Of a stretch of DNA of 64,000 nucleotides, positions 36,877-45,383 are shown in pieces (position 1 is the first letter of the stretch; every line of letters starts with the position of its first letter). The DNA is from Bradyrhizobium rifense. GTDB taxonomy: Bacteria > Pseudomonadota > Alphaproteobacteria > Rhizobiales > Xanthobacteraceae. Where the stretch lies: positions 115,013 to 179,012 of the forward strand of contig NZ_VSSS01000008.1 in assembly GCF_008123425.1 (NCBI RefSeq). The letters are read 5' to 3'. The notes under the pieces are model-generated. The model was not told where the DNA came from, did not search any database, and saw nothing but the letters and a program-made list of their open reading frames with translations. A program made the position numbers and the translations under genes.

Positions 36877-37256
36877 TTTCCGTAGAAGGCTTCGCTGCGC
36901 ACCACGCGGCCCGCATCGTCGAAATCCATGAATTCGCTGGCGCGAGTGTCGCCGAGCTGCCACCACACCGTCAGCCGTGCGATCACGTGGTCCCAGCTCC
37001 AGCTCAAGATCTTAAGGTCCGCACTTTCGACGTGACCATAGGCCTCGCGCCAATAGGCCCGGATGTTCTCGGCACCCGTGACAACAAGCGAACCGGTCAG
37101 CGACAACGCCAGAGGACTGCGCATCTGCGCATCATCGGCAAAATGCGCGACGACGGCGTCGATATCGACCTTGCACCAGTTTGCGCACCACACCGCGACA
37201 AAGCGTTCGGCGGCTGCGCGATCCATTGTCTGCGCGCCCATATTCTGTCCGCTCAT
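36873..37256 (-). CDS. NTF2/SnoaL-like protein
   Basis: 127 residues from ATG 37256, which follows GGGGGAGGG. The NTF2-like cone fold is indicated by RFVAVWCANWCKVDIDAVVAHFADDAQMRSP and the later IRAYWREAYGHVESADLKILSWSWD. Usually a small-molecule binder or isomerase. Translationally coupled to the next membrane gene. Confidence 0.8.
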   Translation of the reverse strand: MSGQNMGAQTMDRAAAERFVAVWCANWCKVDIDAVVAHFADDAQMRSPLALSLTGSLVVTGAENIRAYWREAYGHVESADLKILSWSWDHVIARLTVWWQLGDTRASEFMDFDDAGRVVRSEAFYGK

Positions 37257-37310
37257 GACGCGGCCCTCCCCCGGCTCGTTGCGGGGAAAGTGGCAAAGCT
37301 TGCGCATCAT

Positions 37311-37325
37311 GTCAACTATGTTGAC
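37311..37325 (-). promoter_or_regulatory. Palindromic operator, probably for the MarR regulator
   Basis: GTCAAC-TAT-GTTGAC is a 15-bp palindrome between the marR-type gene stop and the NTF2 gene start. On the minus strand it contains TTGACA, a possible -35 box for the two downstream genes. Confidence 0.5.
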
Positions 37326-37336
37326 TTTAAGACTCG

Positions 37337-37804
37337 TCAGTTGTTGTCGGCGATCGTCTCCATCACGGCCATCCACGCCGCCGCGCCGCGCGTCCCGACG
37401 CGATCGAACGCCTCGCGCATGACCTTGCGCTCGTGGCCCGACGCCGTTTGTTCGATGCGTTGCCCCGCAGCGGTCAGGCGCAAGAGCTTGGAGCGATGCT
37501 GCTCGGGCGACCGCTGCGATGTCAGGAGCTTGCGCTCCAGCAACAGATTGAGCGGCCGGTTCAGCGCCTGCTTGGAAATGCCGAGGATTTCGATCAGCGA
37601 TCCGATGGCGATGTCGGGCCGACGCGCCACCACATACAGGATGCGATGGTGCGAGCGCGACAGGCCCTGCTTGGCGAGATAGTCGTCGGCCTCGAGCGTC
37701 ATCCCGCGCCAGCCGTAATACATGAGCTCCAGCGCCGCATCGAGATCGTGCAGCTTCGCAAGGGAGGCGCGGTGAAGCCCCGCGGCTTGAGACGTCTTTG
37801 GCAT
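37337..37804 (-). CDS. MarR-family regulator
   Basis: 155 residues. Winged helix core: LSRSHHRILYVVARRPDIAIGSLIEILGISKQALNRPLNLLLERKLL, then RSPEQHRSKLLRLT for the wing. Its stop is 12 bp before a palindrome that heads the NTF2/membrane gene pair, suggesting regulation of those genes. No ligand is evident. Confidence 0.88.
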   Translation of the reverse strand: MPKTSQAAGLHRASLAKLHDLDAALELMYYGWRGMTLEADDYLAKQGLSRSHHRILYVVARRPDIAIGSLIEILGISKQALNRPLNLLLERKLLTSQRSPEQHRSKLLRLTAAGQRIEQTASGHERKVMREAFDRVGTRGAAAWMAVMETIADNN

Positions 37805-37813
37805 CGTCAGAAA

Positions 37814-39424
37814 CTAACCTCTCGCCCGCAGCTCGCGCCGGAGCACCTTGCCGGTTGCCGTCATCGGCAAGGTCTCGGCGAACTCGACGAAGCGCGGATA
37901 TTCGTGCGCTGCGAGCTGCACTTTCACGAATTCCTGGATCTCGCGCGCGAGCGTATCGCCCGCAGCAAAGCCCGGGCGCAGCACGATCCAGGCCTTGATC
38001 GATTCCGTGCGGATCGGATCGGGAATGCCGACCACGGCGGCCATCGCTACCGATGGGTGCTTCATCAGTGTATGCTCGATCTCGGACGGGCCAACGCGAT
38101 AGCCGGCGGTGGTGATGACGTCGTCCTCGCGGCTGACGTACCAGAAATAGCCGTCCTCATCCTGCACGCAGAGATCACCGGTGAGCAGGAATTCGCCGGC
38201 ATATTTCTTCGCCGTCGCCTCGGGATTGCGCCAGTATTCGAGCATGGTCACGGGGCACGGCTGACGCACGCCGATGATGCCGCGGTGCCCGCGTGGCTGC
38301 TCCTCACCCTTGTCGTTGACGATGCGGACATCAAAACCCGGCGTCGCCTTGCCCATCGAGCCGGGGCGGATCGGAAACAGGTTCGAATTGCTGCCGATCA
38401 CGAGATTGCACTCGGTTTGGCCGAATACCTCATGGGCGTTGACGCCAAAGGTCTCGCGCACCCAGCCGAGCAACTCACCGCCGAGGGACTCGCCGCCGGT
38501 AAAGATGCTGCGCAGCTTGACGCCGGAATGCTTCACGCCGGCCTGTCGCATCAGCTTCAGCGCCGTCGGCGGCAGGAAGACGTTGCGGACGTCGAGATCG
38601 GCCATCATCTGCATCGCCGCCTGCGGCTCGAATTTTCGCGCGCGATGACCGACCAGGGGAATGCCGTGATACCAGAACGCGAACAGGCCATTGACGAGCC
38701 CGCCGATCCAGGCCCAGTCCGCCGGCGTCCACATGAGGTCGCCGGGCCTGGGCAGGAAGTTGTGGCACATCTCGACATTGGGGAGATGACCGAGCACGAC
38801 GCGGTGCGCATGCAGCGCGCCCTTCGGATTGCCTGTGGTCCCTGATGTGTAGATGATCAGCGCGGGATCATCGGCCGAGGTCTCGACGGTCGCAAATTCC
38901 TCGGATGCCGTTTCGATCGCCGACCAGAACGGTTTTGCGCCAGCGTGAACGGCGCCGCTTGTGACGTAGATGTCCTGCAAATAGGGCAACCGGTCGCGGA
39001 CCTTTGTGAGCTTCTCCCAGCCGGCCTCATCGGTGATGATGGCTCTTGCTTGTGAATTCGATAGGCGGAATTCCAGCGCGTCCTCGCCGAACAGGGCGAA
39101 CAGCGGGATCGAGATCATCCCCGAGCGGAGAGCGGCGAGATGCGCGATCGGCAATTCAAGTGACTGCGACAGGAACACGGCGACGCGATCGCCGCGCACA
39201 AGCCCATCTGCCTTCAGCACATTGGCAAAGCGCCGCGACATCTCGGCGACCTCGTCGAAGGAGGTGCGCGTGGTCGCGCCGTTCTCGTCAACATAGACCA
39301 GCGCGAGGCGGCCCGTGCCGTCGGCATGACGGTCGCAGCAGGCCTCCGCCATGTTGAAACGCGCCGGGATGTCCCAGCGGAAGTTGCGGTAGAGCTCGTC
39401 GTAGGTTGAGGCTTCGGTCAGCAT
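37814..39424 (-). CDS. AMP-forming acyl-CoA synthetase
   Basis: 536 residues from ATG 39424; the longer frame upstream is antisense to the hydrolase gene. ANL-superfamily signatures: P-loop YTSGTTGNPKGALH, A4/A5 EVFGQTEC, TGDLCVQDEDGYFWYVSREDDVI, and the C-terminal Lys in TATGKVLRRELR. The pattern is of medium-chain/acetyl-type synthetases. It activates a carboxylate with ATP and CoA. Neighbours do not reveal the substrate. Confidence 0.92.
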   Translation of the reverse strand: MLTEASTYDELYRNFRWDIPARFNMAEACCDRHADGTGRLALVYVDENGATTRTSFDEVAEMSRRFANVLKADGLVRGDRVAVFLSQSLELPIAHLAALRSGMISIPLFALFGEDALEFRLSNSQARAIITDEAGWEKLTKVRDRLPYLQDIYVTSGAVHAGAKPFWSAIETASEEFATVETSADDPALIIYTSGTTGNPKGALHAHRVVLGHLPNVEMCHNFLPRPGDLMWTPADWAWIGGLVNGLFAFWYHGIPLVGHRARKFEPQAAMQMMADLDVRNVFLPPTALKLMRQAGVKHSGVKLRSIFTGGESLGGELLGWVRETFGVNAHEVFGQTECNLVIGSNSNLFPIRPGSMGKATPGFDVRIVNDKGEEQPRGHRGIIGVRQPCPVTMLEYWRNPEATAKKYAGEFLLTGDLCVQDEDGYFWYVSREDDVITTAGYRVGPSEIEHTLMKHPSVAMAAVVGIPDPIRTESIKAWIVLRPGFAAGDTLAREIQEFVKVQLAAHEYPRFVEFAETLPMTATGKVLRRELRARG

Positions 39425-39434
39425 GGACTTGATC

Positions 39435-40574
39435 CTACCGCACCGTCGCGAAAAACTTTCGCACTTCGCGCACGAACAGCTCGGGCTGCTCGAATGCGGC
39501 AAAGTGCCCGCCCTTCTCCATCTCGCTCCAATGGGTGATGTTGGAAAAGTTCGGCTCCATCCAGCGCCGCACCGGCGTGATGATCTCCTTGGGAAACACC
39601 GCAACACCGGTTGGCACCTTCACGGCCGGCGTCGTCCGGCGTTTGCCAAAGCTTTCCCAATAGAGCCGCGCCGACGACGTCGCCGTCTCCGTCGTCCAGT
39701 AGAGCATGACGTTGTCGAGCAGCTCGTCCTTGTCAAAAATGTTCTCGGGGTGGCCATTGCAATCGGTCCAGGCCCAGAATTTTTCCAGGATCCAGGCCGC
39801 CTGCCCACTCGGCGAATCCGTCAGCCCGTAGCCGAGCGTCTGCGGCCGCGTCGATTGCTGCTTGGAATAGCCGGAGTCGAGATCGACATAATGCTTGAGC
39901 CCCGCCAGCGCGCGCTTCTCCTCCGGCGTCGCCTCGCCCTCGACCTTCGGCGCCGCGTTGAAGGCGAGCGTGATGTGGATGCCGGCGCAATGCTCGGCGT
40001 CCTGCATGCCGAGCGAGGTCGTCACCGCCGAGCCCCAGTCGCCGCCTTGCGCGCCGTAGCGCGCATAGCCGAGCCGGTCCATCAGCTTCGCCCAGGTCGC
40101 GGCGATGCGGTCGACACCCCAGCCGGTGGTTTTTGGTTTGGCAGAGAAGCCGAAGCCCGGCAGCGAGGGGCAGATCACATGGAAGGCGTCCGCGGGATCG
40201 CCGCCATGCGCGACCGGATCGACGAGCGGCGCGATCACCTTCTGAAATTCGACGATCGAGCCGGGCCAACCATGGGTGACGATCAGCGGCAGCGCGGCCG
40301 GCTCTTTCGAGCGCACATGCAGGAAGTGGATGTCGAGCCCGTCGATCTCGGTGGTGAACTGATCGAAGCGGTTGAGTTTTGCTTCACGCGCGCGCCAGTC
40401 GTAACCGTCGGCCCAATAGGCGCAAATCTCCCGGATCCATTTCAGCGGCGCGCCCTGGCTCCAGTCATCGACCAGCTCCGCCTCCGGCCAGCGGGTGCGG
40501 GCGAGGCGTGATTTGAGGTCGGCGAGGATGTCGTCGCTGATGGCGATGCGGAACGGCTTGATCGCGGCGGTCAT
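39435..40574 (-). CDS. Epoxide hydrolase (EHN type)
   Basis: 379 residues. The N-terminal EHN domain (PFRIAISDDILADLKSRLARTRWP) is followed by an alpha/beta hydrolase fold: HGWPGS oxyanion motif near 112, nucleophile Asp in QGGDWGSAV, and His in KGGHFAAFEQPELF. It adds water to epoxides. The gene is 10 bp upstream of the acyl-CoA synthetase gene, so the two are probably co-transcribed. Confidence 0.9.
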   Translation of the reverse strand: MTAAIKPFRIAISDDILADLKSRLARTRWPEAELVDDWSQGAPLKWIREICAYWADGYDWRAREAKLNRFDQFTTEIDGLDIHFLHVRSKEPAALPLIVTHGWPGSIVEFQKVIAPLVDPVAHGGDPADAFHVICPSLPGFGFSAKPKTTGWGVDRIAATWAKLMDRLGYARYGAQGGDWGSAVTTSLGMQDAEHCAGIHITLAFNAAPKVEGEATPEEKRALAGLKHYVDLDSGYSKQQSTRPQTLGYGLTDSPSGQAAWILEKFWAWTDCNGHPENIFDKDELLDNVMLYWTTETATSSARLYWESFGKRRTTPAVKVPTGVAVFPKEIITPVRRWMEPNFSNITHWSEMEKGGHFAAFEQPELFVREVRKFFATVR

Positions 40575-40661
40575 CGGTTAGCTCCCGATTGTTTATGCCG
40601 GGAGAGTAGACCGGATCGCGGCGGCGACAAAGGTGCCCATCCTCCCCTGGACGAGGAAGAG

Positions 40662-41117
40662 CTAGCCCGTCAGCGCCGCCTTCACCAGGCCGCTGGCCTT
40701 ACCGAAATCCATCTGCCCGGCGTACTTCGCCCGCAGCGCCGCGATCACCTTGCCCATGTCCTTCATGCCGGCGGCGCCGGTCTCGGTGATGGCGTCCGCG
40801 ATCGCCTTCTTCACCTCGTCGTCCGACATCTGCTTCGGCAAGTACGCCGAGATGACCGCGATCTCTTCCCGCTCCTGGGCGGCGAGCTCGGCGCGACCGC
40901 CCTTGTCGTAGAGCTCGACCGACTCCTGGCGCTGCTTGATCATTTTCTGGAAGACGCCGAGCAAATCGGCATCCGACAGCGGTGGCTTGCCGTTGCCGCG
41001 CGCCTCGATGTCGGCGTTCTTGATGGTCGAGTTGACCATGCGCAGCGTGGACAGCTTGCGCTCGTTCTTGGCCTTCATCGCCTCCTTGACCGCATTGTTG
41101 ATGTCGTCGCGCAGCAT
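40662..41117 (-). CDS. YqeY/GatB-tail-like protein
   Basis: 151 residues from ATG 41117. Helical protein of the YqeY family: LRDDINNAVKEAMKAKNERKLSTLRMVNSTIKN, then AISAYLPKQMSDDEVKKAI (in part) and the C-terminal MGKVIAALRAKYAGQMDFGKASGLVK, which matches the tRNA-binding tail of GatB. Its precise role is not settled. Divergent from carA. Confidence 0.9.
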   Translation of the reverse strand: MLRDDINNAVKEAMKAKNERKLSTLRMVNSTIKNADIEARGNGKPPLSDADLLGVFQKMIKQRQESVELYDKGGRAELAAQEREEIAVISAYLPKQMSDDEVKKAIADAITETGAAGMKDMGKVIAALRAKYAGQMDFGKASGLVKAALTG

Positions 41118-41341
41118 GACCGTGATCCTCTCAATCCGTTGCGCCTGATCTAAGCCGTTTGCGGGAAAGAGGCCATACCGGGCCCACGGTTGATTGTTTC
41201 CGATCCGGCGGCCGAAACTGCGCAAAAATTACCCGTTCCAGCTTAAGTGCCTGAGGGGACCTGTCAAATATGCAAAAACGCATGTGAATCCGCCGTTTCC
41301 CGCTTTGACGGGCGCGCGTCGGGGGCTTATGAAGCGGGCTC

Positions 41342-42532
41342 ATGACACAACATGAAAACGATACCGCCTGGCCGGACCATAAACCGACCGCGCTCCTCGT
41401 GCTCGCCGATGGCACGGTGCTCGAAGGCTTTGGTCTCGGCGCCGAAGGCCACGCCGTCGGTGAAGTCTGCTTCAACACCGCGATGACCGGCTATGAAGAG
41501 ATCCTCACCGATCCCTCCTATGCCGGCCAGCTCATCACCTTCACCTTCCCGCATATCGGCAATGTCGGTACCAACGAGGAAGATATCGAGACGGTGAACA
41601 TGGCCGCGACGCCCGGCGCGCGCGGCGTGATCCTGCGCACCGCGATCACCAACCCTTCGAATTACCGCGCCACCAAGCATCTCGACCAGTGGCTGAAGGC
41701 GCGCGGCATCATCGGCCTTTCCGGCATCGACACCCGCGCGTTGACTGCGCTGATCCGCAGCAAGGGCATGCCTAATGCCGTGATCGCGCACGCCAAGGAC
41801 GGCGAGTTCGATTTGCATGGCATGAAGGAAGAAGCGCGCGAATGGCCCGGCCTTGAGGGCATGGACCTCGTGCCGATGGTCACCTCCGGCCAGCGCTTCA
41901 CCTGGGACGAGACGCCGTGGCTGTGGGACAAGGGTTTTGGCCGCCAGGACAAGCCTGAATTCAATGTCGTCGCGATCGACTACGGCATCAAGCGCAATAT
42001 TTTGCGCCTGCTCGCCGGCGTCGGCTGCAAGGTGACGGTGGTGCCGGCGACGACCTCGTCCGAAGACATTCTGGCGATGAAGCCGGACGGCGTATTCCTG
42101 TCGAACGGCCCGGGCGATCCGGCCGCGACCGGGAAATACGCAGTGCCTGTGATCCAGGACGTGATCAAGTCGGGCACGCCGACCTTTGGAATCTGCCTCG
42201 GCCATCAGATGCTCGGCCTCGCCGTCGGCGCGAAGACCAAGAAGATGCATCAGGGCCATCACGGCGCCAATCATCCCGTGAAGGACGAGACCACCGGCAA
42301 GGTCGAGATCACCTCGATGAACCACGGTTTTGCCGTGGACGAGAACACGCTGCCGAAGGGCGCGACGCAGACCCACATCTCGCTGTTCGACGGATCCAAT
42401 TGCGGCATCCAGCTCGACGGCAGGCCGGTGTTCTCGGTGCAGTACCATCCCGAGGCTTCGCCGGGTCCGCGCGACTCGCACTATCTGTTCCAGCGCTTTG
42501 CCGATCTGATGCGACAGAAGAAGAGCGCGTAA
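41342..42532 (+). CDS. carA: Carbamoyl-phosphate synthase small chain
   Basis: 396 residues. The N-terminal CPSase domain (LVLADGTVLEGFGLGAEG, GYEEILTDPSYAGQ) is followed by a class I glutamine amidotransferase with Cys in FGICLGHQMLG and His/Glu in QYHPEASPGP. It releases ammonia from glutamine for the large subunit in pyrimidine and arginine synthesis. carB lies 4.2 kb away rather than adjacent. Confidence 0.97.
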   Translation: MTQHENDTAWPDHKPTALLVLADGTVLEGFGLGAEGHAVGEVCFNTAMTGYEEILTDPSYAGQLITFTFPHIGNVGTNEEDIETVNMAATPGARGVILRTAITNPSNYRATKHLDQWLKARGIIGLSGIDTRALTALIRSKGMPNAVIAHAKDGEFDLHGMKEEAREWPGLEGMDLVPMVTSGQRFTWDETPWLWDKGFGRQDKPEFNVVAIDYGIKRNILRLLAGVGCKVTVVPATTSSEDILAMKPDGVFLSNGPGDPAATGKYAVPVIQDVIKSGTPTFGICLGHQMLGLAVGAKTKKMHQGHHGANHPVKDETTGKVEITSMNHGFAVDENTLPKGATQTHISLFDGSNCGIQLDGRPVFSVQYHPEASPGPRDSHYLFQRFADLMRQKKSA

Positions 42533-42569
42533 GGCTCCGCTCTCTCGCAACCTGCTTTGACGACATTGA

Positions 42570-42596
42570 GCCCGGGCCTTTGTCCCGGGCTTTTTT
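42570..42596 (+). terminator. carA terminator
   Basis: GCCCGGG and CCCGGGC arms with a T6 run, 38 bp past the carA stop. A separate carA transcript is therefore likely. Confidence 0.85.
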
Positions 42597-42660
42597 CGTC
42601 AAGGGAACGCCGCCTCACGCCGCTCGTTGATCTCTGCTACGATTGTGCAGGAGCCCTGCC

Positions 42661-43182
42661 ATGTCCGTAGTCCGCGGCTATGCCGAACCGCTCGCCATCG
42701 TCTTCGAGGATGACGGGCTGGTGCCGAACAACATTCTCCCCTTTCTGGTCTACCAAGGCGCGGTGAAGCTCGATCCGAAGCGCCCCGAGGAGACCATCGA
42801 AAACCTGTTCGAAACCAACAATTGGGGCGGCACGTGGCGCAACGGCGTCTATGACTACCTGCATTACCACGCGACGGTGCATGAGGTGCTCGGCGTCGCG
42901 CGCGGCCATGCCCGCGTTCGCTTCGGCGGCGATCACGGCAAGGAGCTCGACATCAAGGCCGGCGATGTCGCAATCCTGCCGGCCGGCACCGGACATCAGT
43001 GCATTAATGCGAGCGGTGATTTCTGTGTGATCGGCGCCTATCCGCCGGGATCAAAGATGGAGATCACGCGGGCCACGCCGGAGAATCACGCCAAGGCGTT
43101 GAAGACGATTCCAAACGTCGCGCGGCCGCCGGCCGATCCGGTGACGGGCAAGCACGGCGCGTTGATGCGGCTGTGGCGGTAG
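42661..43182 (+). CDS. Cupin-domain protein
   Basis: 173 residues from ATG 42661, which follows AGGAGC. The cupin barrel is indicated by YLHYHATVHEVLGVARGHARVRFG (first motif with His and Glu) and GDVAILPAGTGHQCI (second motif). Metal binding is likely; catalytic role unknown. It lies between the carA terminator and a dispersed repeat. Confidence 0.8.
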   Translation: MSVVRGYAEPLAIVFEDDGLVPNNILPFLVYQGAVKLDPKRPEETIENLFETNNWGGTWRNGVYDYLHYHATVHEVLGVARGHARVRFGGDHGKELDIKAGDVAILPAGTGHQCINASGDFCVIGAYPPGSKMEITRATPENHAKALKTIPNVARPPADPVTGKHGALMRLWR

Positions 43183-43190
43183 TCACAACA

Positions 43191-43303
43191 ACGGTGCCGT
43201 AGGGTGGCCAAAGCGAAGCGTGCCCACCAATCGATTTGAATTGTGAGGATAGATGGTGGGCACGGCGCGCAAGAGCGCGCCTTTGCCCACCCTACGGCAC
43301 CGT
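43191..43303. repeat. Palindromic dispersed repeat, second copy
   Basis: 113 bp with long imperfect terminal inverted repeats (ACGGTGCCGTAGGGTGG and complement) and the same inner GCGTGCCCACC / GGTGGGCACGGC pair as at 18408-18496. No gene inside. It lies directly after the cupin gene. Confidence 0.8.
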
Positions 43304-43307
43304 GCCC

Positions 43308-43832
43308 TTACGCCTCGTTGCCGCCTTCCTGGCGGGTGGCCTCGAACAGGAACCAGGTGCGACGCTCGGTCTCGTCGATAAAGTTTTCGAGGATGCTGGC
43401 GCTGGCGACATCGCCGGCGTCGTCGCAGACCTCGTGCGCTTTGCGCATTGCCGCGGCGACATGCTTGTTGTCCTGCATCAGCTCACGCAGCATTTCGCGC
43501 GGCGGTACGTAGTCCTCGTTGTTGTCCTTGATGGTCTGGAGCTTTGCGATCTGGCCGATCGATTTCACCGTGGCGCCGCCGATCTTGCGGACGCGCTCGG
43601 CGAGCTGGTCGGTCGTGGCGAAAATCTGGTCCGACTGCTCGTCGAGCAGCAGATGGTAATCGCGGAAATGTCGGCCGCTGATGTGCCAGTGGAAATTCTT
43701 GGTCTTGAGGTACAGCGCGAAGGCGTCGGCCAGAAGCACGTTGAGCGCCTCCGAGACCTTGTTGACCGCCTGGGGCTGCAGATCGGTGGGGGTGTCGAGG
43801 TCGGGAGAGACCTTGCTAGGGGCTTTGCTCAC
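43308..43832 (-). CDS. dps: Dps-family ferritin-like DNA-protection protein
   Basis: 174 residues from GTG 43832, which has AGGAAGG upstream. Dps signatures: LLADAFALYLKTKNFHWHISGRHFRDYHLLLDEQSDQIF carries the ferroxidase-site residues, split between two subunits in this family. It oxidises and stores iron and protects DNA under stress. A dispersed repeat ends 4 bp after its stop. Confidence 0.92.
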   Translation of the reverse strand: MSKAPSKVSPDLDTPTDLQPQAVNKVSEALNVLLADAFALYLKTKNFHWHISGRHFRDYHLLLDEQSDQIFATTDQLAERVRKIGGATVKSIGQIAKLQTIKDNNEDYVPPREMLRELMQDNKHVAAAMRKAHEVCDDAGDVASASILENFIDETERRTWFLFEATRQEGGNEA

Positions 43833-43936
43833 GGGAAACCTTCCTGTTAGGACGCGGACATTGACGGCGCGCCGTCGCACCCCTAACGCAAGGCGGGCAG
43901 CGCGGTTCCAACACAGGAACCGCTGGGCGGGATACC

Positions 43937-44638
43937 ATGGACGATTGGATCGATTATTACGACTCGACGCATACGATCTATGTCAGCAAGCTGCATCGCG
44001 ATTTGCACTTCCAGATCATCGCGCGGGACATCATCGGCTACATCACCTCGCCCGAGGCGACCGTGCTGGACTACGCCTGCGGCGAGGCGCTGTCGGCGGG
44101 CCAGGTGGCGGCTGCCTGCGGCCAGTTGATCCTGGCCGAGCCCGCACCCGGCGTGCGCGGCCGGCTGATCGCGCGGTTTGCGCCCAACACCAGGATCCGC
44201 GTCCGCTCGCTCGACGACGTCCGCAAAATGCAGCACCAGTCCATCGATCTCGTCGTGATGAATTCGGTCGCGCAATACATGACGGCGGAGGAGCTCGATG
44301 CCGCGCTCCTCAATGTCCGGCGCATCCTGAAACCGTCCGGCAAGCTGGTGCTCGGCGATATCCTCCAGCCCCATGTCGGCATGGGCCGGGACGTGACGGC
44401 GCTGCTGTCCTTCGGCCTGCGCCACGGCTTCCTGAAGGACGCGCTGATCGGGTTGGTCAGCACCGCGCTGTCAGATTACCGTCATCTGCGCTCGCGCATC
44501 GGACTCAAGCGCTACAGCGAGGACGAGATCACGGCCAAGTTGAAGGCGGCTGGCTTCGCCAGCCAGCGCGCCAACACCAATATCGGGCACAACCGCTGGC
44601 GCATGACCTTCATCGCCCGGCCGCCTCTGGTCCGTTAA
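43937..44638 (+). CDS. Class I SAM-dependent methyltransferase
   Basis: 233 residues. Motif I VLDYACGEALSAG (43-55), then IDLVVMNSVAQYMTAEELDAAL and a LKPSGKLVLGDI strand, place it in the Methyltransf_11/12 group. The lower-case GxGxG is altered to ACGEA, still typical. Substrate unknown. Confidence 0.82.
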   Translation: MDDWIDYYDSTHTIYVSKLHRDLHFQIIARDIIGYITSPEATVLDYACGEALSAGQVAAACGQLILAEPAPGVRGRLIARFAPNTRIRVRSLDDVRKMQHQSIDLVVMNSVAQYMTAEELDAALLNVRRILKPSGKLVLGDILQPHVGMGRDVTALLSFGLRHGFLKDALIGLVSTALSDYRHLRSRIGLKRYSEDEITAKLKAAGFASQRANTNIGHNRWRMTFIARPPLVR

Positions 44639-44710
44639 GTTCCCTGGGTGCGTTAAGCATAACGATTGGCTGAGGTGGCTTGTCGCACCTCGATCGGCAA
44701 TGATCGCCGC

Positions 44711-44786
44711 GGCCCGGTGGCGGAAGCGTCTACGCGAGAGCAGTGCATCGCTCTTCATCCTGGTTCAAATCCAGGCCGGGTCTCCA
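44711..44786 (+). tRNA. tRNA-like gene with encoded CCA, identity uncertain
   Basis: A 76-nt cloverleaf: acceptor GGCCCGG (44711-44717) with CCGGGTC (44776-44782, one G-U pair), discriminator T and encoded CCA at 44784-44786, and a canonical T-arm CCTGG-TTCAAAT-CCAGG. The D-arm is short (3 bp) and lacks the GG pair. The anticodon stem AGAGC/GCTCT encloses eight bases (AGTGCATC) instead of seven, so GCA, CAT or TGC reading is ambiguous. It may be a diverged tRNA, a pseudo-tRNA or a non-standard tRNA. Confidence 0.6.
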
Positions 44787-44880
44787 CGCTTCGCCCCTTC
44801 GGGGCTACGCGTGGCGCAGCCACGAAAGGCCCGAGAGGGGCGAAGCGTGTCCGGCGTAGCTGAAGCGCGGCGAAAGCGAA
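44786..44880. repeat. Inverted repeat following the tRNA-like gene
   Basis: CACGCTTCGCCCCTTC and its near-complement around 44837-44851 (AGGGGCGAAGCGTG) can fold into one large hairpin; GTCCGGCGTAGC follows. I recall this as a common Bradyrhizobium intergenic unit. Confidence 0.55.
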
Positions 44881-44899
44881 GACGGACTTTGTCCGCGGC

Positions 44900-45277
44900 T
44901 CAATCCGCCTCAACCACATCGCACTCCGCAACAAGCTGAAGCCTGTCCGCGTCCTTGGCCGCTGACTTGAGCACGGCGTCGAGCAGGCCGGGAAAGCGTG
45001 CCTCGAGATCCTCGCGACGCAGCCGCATGAAGCGGTTGGTGCCCGCGACGCGCGTCAGCATCAGGCCGCATTCGCGCAGCTTCGCAAAGTGATAGGTGAG
45101 GTTCGACTTCCCGGAGAGGCCGTTGAAGTCGCCGCAGCAAAGCTCGCTGCTGACAGGTTCCTGCTGGGCGAGCTGATACACGATCGCCAACCGGATCGGA
45201 TCGCTCAAGCAATCCAGAACCATCGGCAGCTCGATCTGCTCGCGGGCGGGGTGGGGAGGCGTGCGGCTCATGATCAC
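44900..45277 (-). CDS. ArsR-family regulator of the MFS cassette
   Basis: 125 residues; ATG 45277 or 45271 starts it. Winged helix with LDCLSDPIRLAIVYQLAQQEP and GLSGKSNLTYHFAKLRECGL. A Cys pair ELCCGDF sits between them and is shared by regulators of this subgroup. It is divergent from the transporter, with two matching palindromes between them, so it probably represses both genes. Confidence 0.85.
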   Translation of the reverse strand: MIMSRTPPHPAREQIELPMVLDCLSDPIRLAIVYQLAQQEPVSSELCCGDFNGLSGKSNLTYHFAKLRECGLMLTRVAGTNRFMRLRREDLEARFPGLLDAVLKSAAKDADRLQLVAECDVVEAD

Positions 45278-45302
45278 TGAATCATAGCGATGCGGGCGGA
45301 AT

Positions 45303-45368
45303 GTTCAATAGTTCTTGAACCAATTGACTCCGAGGCCGTCGTATTCGATAGTTCAATAAACATTGAAC
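45303..45368. promoter_or_regulatory. Twin ArsR operators
   Basis: GTTCAATAGTTCTTGAAC at 45303-45320 and GTTCAATAAACATTGAAC at 45351-45368 share the form GTTCAA-N6-TTGAAC and lie in the divergent promoter region. Confidence 0.7.
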
Positions 45369-45383
45369 ATAGGGTTATTTGCA

